A stretch of 34,959 nucleotides of DNA from Fimbriimonadales bacterium (GTDB lineage Bacteria > Armatimonadota > Fimbriimonadia > Fimbriimonadales > GBS-DC), in assembly GCA_026003075.1 (NCBI GenBank), contig BPGO01000003.1:115066-150024 (forward strand), read 5' to 3'. Positions 32,422-34,959 of this stretch are shown here, in pieces. The translations under genes and the position numbers were made by a program. Below the pieces are notes generated by a model. The model was not told the origin of the DNA. It ran no database searches and was given only the letters and a program-made list of their open reading frames with translations. Each line of letters begins with the position of its first letter. Position 1 is the first letter of the stretch.

Positions 32422-33238
32422 GCCGACAATTGCGTGGATGCCCGTGCGCCTCATCCACCCCATTCTACAGGGGCAGAGGACGGTCATCGATTGGTTGCAG
32501 CAGGCGCCTGCATTCGGCGTGCAGGCGGTGGAGATCTATCACGCTTTCCTCAGCGACGAGAATCTGCCTTCAGTGAAAGCCACCCTGCGGGCGCTGGGAC
32601 TGTCGGTAAGCCAGATTACCTGCGCACCTGATTTCACGCATCCCGACCCCACAGTGCGCGCCGCCGAGTTGGAAGCGATGAAACAGCGCGTGGACTGGGC
32701 TGCCGAACTGGGCGCTGACGCCGTGCGCACCACCGCCGGCATGGGACACGACGGCGTTGACCCGCGCGACGCCGTGCAGTACGCCGCCGAGTGCATGGTC
32801 AAACTCGCCGAGTATGCCGTACCCTGCGGGGTCTACCCCTGCTACGAGAACCACTACAAAGACCGCCTCTGGACGCGCGAGGACTTTTCGTTTGCGCCAG
32901 AACGGTTTCTGCAGGTTTTCGAGCAGATCGAGCCGACCCCTGTGCGCGTGAACTTCGACTTCGCGAACCCGCTGATGACCGGCGCCGACCCCGTCGCATT
33001 GCTGCAGCGCGTGGTGCATAAGGTGCACCATGTGCATGCGGGCGACCGCCAGCCCGGCGAATATCAGCACAGCGTTCTGGGTGAGGGCGCGGTTCCGTTC
33101 CAGCCCCTACTGCACCTCTTAAAAACACACGGCTACGCGGGCTATTTGAGCATCGAGGATGGACAATCCCGCGGCGACGACGGTTTCCGCCAATCGCTGG
33201 CGTTCCTGAAAGCGCAAGTGGAATCGGTGTGGGGCTGA
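32414..33238 (+). CDS. Sugar phosphate isomerase/epimerase-like TIM-barrel protein
   Basis: A 274-residue xylose-isomerase-like TIM barrel (AP endonuclease 2 superfamily). Metal-site motifs are visible at strand ends: VEIYHAF, YPCYENHYKD, RVNFDFANPLMTG, KVHHVHAGDR and GYLSIEDGQ, the last with the C-terminal Glu. Enzymes of this type interconvert sugars or inositol derivatives with a divalent metal. The substrate is not predictable here. It starts eight bases before the rbfA stop, so translation is coupled. It ends the four-gene LolA-like/ylxP/rbfA/isomerase run, which looks more like loose co-transcription than a pathway. Confidence 0.75.
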   Translation: MAKPTIAWMPVRLIHPILQGQRTVIDWLQQAPAFGVQAVEIYHAFLSDENLPSVKATLRALGLSVSQITCAPDFTHPDPTVRAAELEAMKQRVDWAAELGADAVRTTAGMGHDGVDPRDAVQYAAECMVKLAEYAVPCGVYPCYENHYKDRLWTREDFSFAPERFLQVFEQIEPTPVRVNFDFANPLMTGADPVALLQRVVHKVHHVHAGDRQPGEYQHSVLGEGAVPFQPLLHLLKTHGYAGYLSIEDGQSRGDDGFRQSLAFLKAQVESVWG

Positions 33239-33246
33239 TTCAGCAG

Positions 33247-33276
33247 GGAGGCACGGGCATTCCCGTCCGTGCCTCC
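33247..33276 (+). terminator. Stem-loop after the isomerase gene, third copy of hairpin motif
   Basis: GGAGGCACGG at 33247-33256 pairs with CCGTGCCTCC at 33267-33276. Within it CACGGGCATTCCCGTCCGTG matches 16 of 20 bases of the first hairpin of the tandem-hairpin repeat at 783-802. It lies just after the stop codon and may also terminate transcription. Confidence 0.55.
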
Positions 33277-33294
33277 GTTGGCAGGACGCCGACG

Positions 33295-33384
33295 CTACGA
33301 CAGCCTCTGCGAAAACCTGATGGGTATCGTGCCAAGTTCCTCGAATACTAAACTGTCGCCGAGGCGGTGAACCACTCTCGTGTC
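33295..33384 (-). pseudogene. Possible remnant of a protein C-terminus
   Basis: On the minus strand a coding-like tail ending VFEELGTIPIRFSQRLS stops at 33295. Upstream of it the frame runs into two palindromes and loses coding character. It may be the end of a lost gene left between the isomerase and pyrophosphatase genes. No family was recognised. Confidence 0.25.
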
Positions 33385-33412
33385 AGGGAGCGGTTCTGCC
33401 CTCACCTCATGC

Positions 33413-33491
33413 CCCTCTCTCCCACGGCGTGGGAGAGAGGGAAGAGCGGCGCGACGCTCGGCACGGCTCCCCTCTCCCAACGAGAGAGGGG
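33413..33491. repeat. Two CCCCTCTC-type palindromes
   Basis: CCCTCTCTCCCAC at 33413-33425 and GTGGGAGAGAGGG at 33429-33441 form a 13-bp stem with a 3-base loop. CCCCTCTC at 33469-33476 and GAGAGGGG at 33484-33491 form an 8-bp stem. They resemble the stem at 8967-8992. They lie downstream of the minus-strand pyrophosphatase gene and may be REP-like repeats that also end its transcript. Confidence 0.6.
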
Positions 33492-33506
33492 CAGGGAGCG
33501 ATGGCT

Positions 33507-34959
33507 TCAATCACCCTTGCCTCCAGCAGGCGCATACCCGCTGCCTTCCTCGGTCGTGTGATAGCCTAGCTCATGCTCGATCGTTTCCGCAACCGAGCCG
33601 CGCTTACTCCAGTAGACCGAGAAAAGCAACGCGCCCACGGCAACCACCGTCACGCCAATCCGCACCGCGTCGGGCAACGGCTGTATCACGATCGGCGCAA
33701 TCAGAATGGCGACGAGGTTCATCACCTTAATCAGTGGGTTCAGCGCAGGACCCGCGGTGTCCTTGAACGGGTCGCCGACGGTGTCGCCAATCACGCCTGC
33801 CTTGTGGGCGTCGGTGCCTTTGCCGCCGAGGAACCCGTCCTCGATGCGCTTCTTGGCGTTGTCCCACGCGCCGCCGGAGTTCGCCAGGAGTACCGCCAAC
33901 AGCTGCCCTGACAGAATCGCCCCAGCAAGGTAGCCGCCTAACGCCTGCGCCCCCGTGAACACATACTGGTTTTGCCCAATCATCACGGGCGCAGCGCCGA
34001 TGCTCAACCCGAACCCGACGGCTACCGGCAACGCAATCGCCAGAATTCCAGGACCCAGCAACTCTTTTTGCGCCGCAGCGGTCACAATCGCCACGCAGCG
34101 CCCGTAGTCAGGGGTCTCCGTGCCCTGCATAATGCCCGGTTTCTCGCGGAACTGGCGACGCACCTCGTGAATCATCTCGAAGGCGGATCGACCTACCGCC
34201 ATAATCGAGAACGCGCTGAACAGGAATGGCGCCGCCCCACCAATCAGCAAGCCGATGAAGACCACCGGCACATCCACCGGCAAGCCACCGAAGGCGTCTT
34301 TGAGTGCCGCGCCATTCTGCGTGGCGATGTTAATCAACTCCACCAGGCGCGAATCTTCCACGAACGAGTGGAACAGCGCAACTGCCGCCACCACCGCTGT
34401 CGCAATCGCGAAGCCTTTAGTCAGCGCTTTCGTCGTGTTCCCTACGGAGTCGAGGCGATGCACAATCTTGTCGCCCGTCAAGCCGCCTGCTGCGGGCGTG
34501 TTCCCCTGCTCTTTCAACGCGCCCGACATCTCGAAAATGCCGTTCGCGTTATCCGAGATGGGGCCGAAAGTGTCCATCGCTAAAATGTAGCCTGTGGTCG
34601 CCAACAGCCCAAGTCCCGTGAGGGCAATTCCGTAGAAGGAGAGCATCGGGCCGTCGTACAAGCCCGGCGGGAAGATAAAGAGCGGCGCCAGCAGGGCAGA
34701 GGCAATCGCGAACACCGCCCACACGCTCGACTCCAGCCCATAGGCGAAGCCCTGAATAATCAGCGTTGCGGGTCCCGTGGACGCCGCCGCGGAAATCTCT
34801 TTTACGGGCTTCTTCTCGGTGGAGGTGAAGTACTCCGTAATACGCTCAATCATCACGGCGACCACCACGCCGAACGCGGTGGCTAGCCAAAACCGCCACC
34901 AATCCACCGTTCCGCCGGACTTGAGCTGGATATCTTGCATAAAGAAGTACGCCACGCCG
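33507..34959 (-). CDS. hppA: Membrane proton pyrophosphatase, K+-independent type (5' end outside window)
   Basis: The C-terminal 480 or so residues of a membrane pyrophosphatase, which couples PPi hydrolysis to H+ pumping. The frame is open to the window edge, so roughly 200-300 N-terminal residues are missing. Visible signatures are [16 protein letters not shown] and [20 protein letters not shown], both in the PPi/Mg site, and many transmembrane helices. The segment [12 protein letters not shown] has Lys where K+-dependent enzymes have Ala, which marks the K+-independent, proton-pumping class. The C-terminal tail (YAPAGGKGD) is short. Such pumps are common in thermophiles and help energise the membrane when ATP is limiting. 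Confidence 0.93.
   Translation of the reverse strand, partial: GVAYFFMQDIQLKSGGTVDWWRFWLATAFGVVVAVMIERITEYFTSTEKKPVKEISAAASTGPATLIIQGFAYGLESSVWAVFAIASALLAPLFIFPPGLYDGPMLSFYGIALTGLGLLATTGYILAMDTFGPISDNANGIFEMSGALKEQGNTPAAGGLTGDKIVHRLDSVGNTTKALTKGFAIATAVVAAVALFHSFVEDSRLVELINIATQNGAALKDAFGGLPVDVPVVFIGLLIGGAAPFLFSAFSIMAVGRSAFEMIHEVRRQFREKPGIMQGTETPDYGRCVAIVTAAAQKELLGPGILAIALPVAVGFGLSIGAAPVMIGQNQYVFTGAQALGGYLAGAILSGQLLAVLLANSGGAWDNAKKRIEDGFLGGKGTDAHKAGVIGDTVGDPFKDTAGPALNPLIKVMNLVAILIAPIVIQPLPDAVRIGVTVVAVGALLFSVYWSKRGSVAETIEHELGYHTTEEGSGYAPAGGKGD

Overview
The window is GC-rich bacterial chromosome with dense, mostly intact single-copy genes and no tRNA, rRNA, CRISPR array, phage or recognisable transposase gene. 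Several traits together suggest a Gram-negative-type (diderm), probably thermophilic lineage of the Armatimonadota (Fimbriimonadia-like). They are exported proteins ending in dockerin-like EF-hand pairs, a PEP-CTERM protein, a HAF-repeat protein, a type IV pilin-like cluster, an LptA/OstA-like protein, a LolA-like protein and a K+-independent proton pyrophosphatase. This placement is an inference from gene content; no marker gene here settles it.

Layout. 1-3868 (+): a pseudopilin/type IV pilus minor-pilin operon (pilin-like, PilV-like, PilW-like, PilX-like with EF-hand loops, then a small bitopic membrane protein). It carries two copies of a tandem-hairpin repeat. 3911-7120 (-): a baeRF-type release-factor-like protein, an OstA-like exported protein and the magnesium transporter MgtE. 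7388-10181 (+): a lamin-tail protein with a dockerin-like end, then an FtsX-type ABC permease. 10199-16092 (-): a likely operon of dipeptide epimerase, Wzz-type chain-length protein, Wza-type export protein and a BatA/vWA membrane protein. Three apparent single-base losses sit at the Wzz/Wza junction. 16164-18732 (+): RqcH/NFACT and a lone sugar ABC permease. 18767-19031 (-): a broken small ORF. 19068-23634 (+): a large secreted protein of unknown function and a 5'-truncated SNF2-type helicase. 23748-24424 (-): a VapBC toxin-antitoxin pair. 24610-27362 (-): the HAF-repeat protein and RodA. 27625-28563 (+): the PEP-CTERM protein behind a strong promoter and a three-hairpin leader. 28632-31036 (-): TrpB and a multi-pass GT-C-like membrane protein. 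31074-33238 (+): LolA-like protein, YlxP, RbfA and a sugar isomerase-like TIM barrel. 33507-34959 (-): the C-terminal part of a proton pyrophosphatase that runs off the right edge.

Themes. Much of the window concerns the cell envelope: pilus assembly, exopolysaccharide chain length and export, cell-wall elongation, lipoprotein-type factors and surface proteins. A second theme is translation and ribosome care: RqcH, a baeRF protein, RbfA and YlxP.

The most striking unlisted signal is transcriptional. At least eight genes have no Shine-Dalgarno sequence. Each instead has a GGTAnnnT -10 element ending 6-9 bases before the start codon, so their mRNAs are probably leaderless. The same GGTA-type -10 also occurs farther upstream of several other genes. 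Other points of interest are a dispersed tandem-hairpin family with compensatory base changes, the alternative-pairing leader of the PEP-CTERM gene, and a cluster of homopolymer-associated frame breaks that may be sequence errors.
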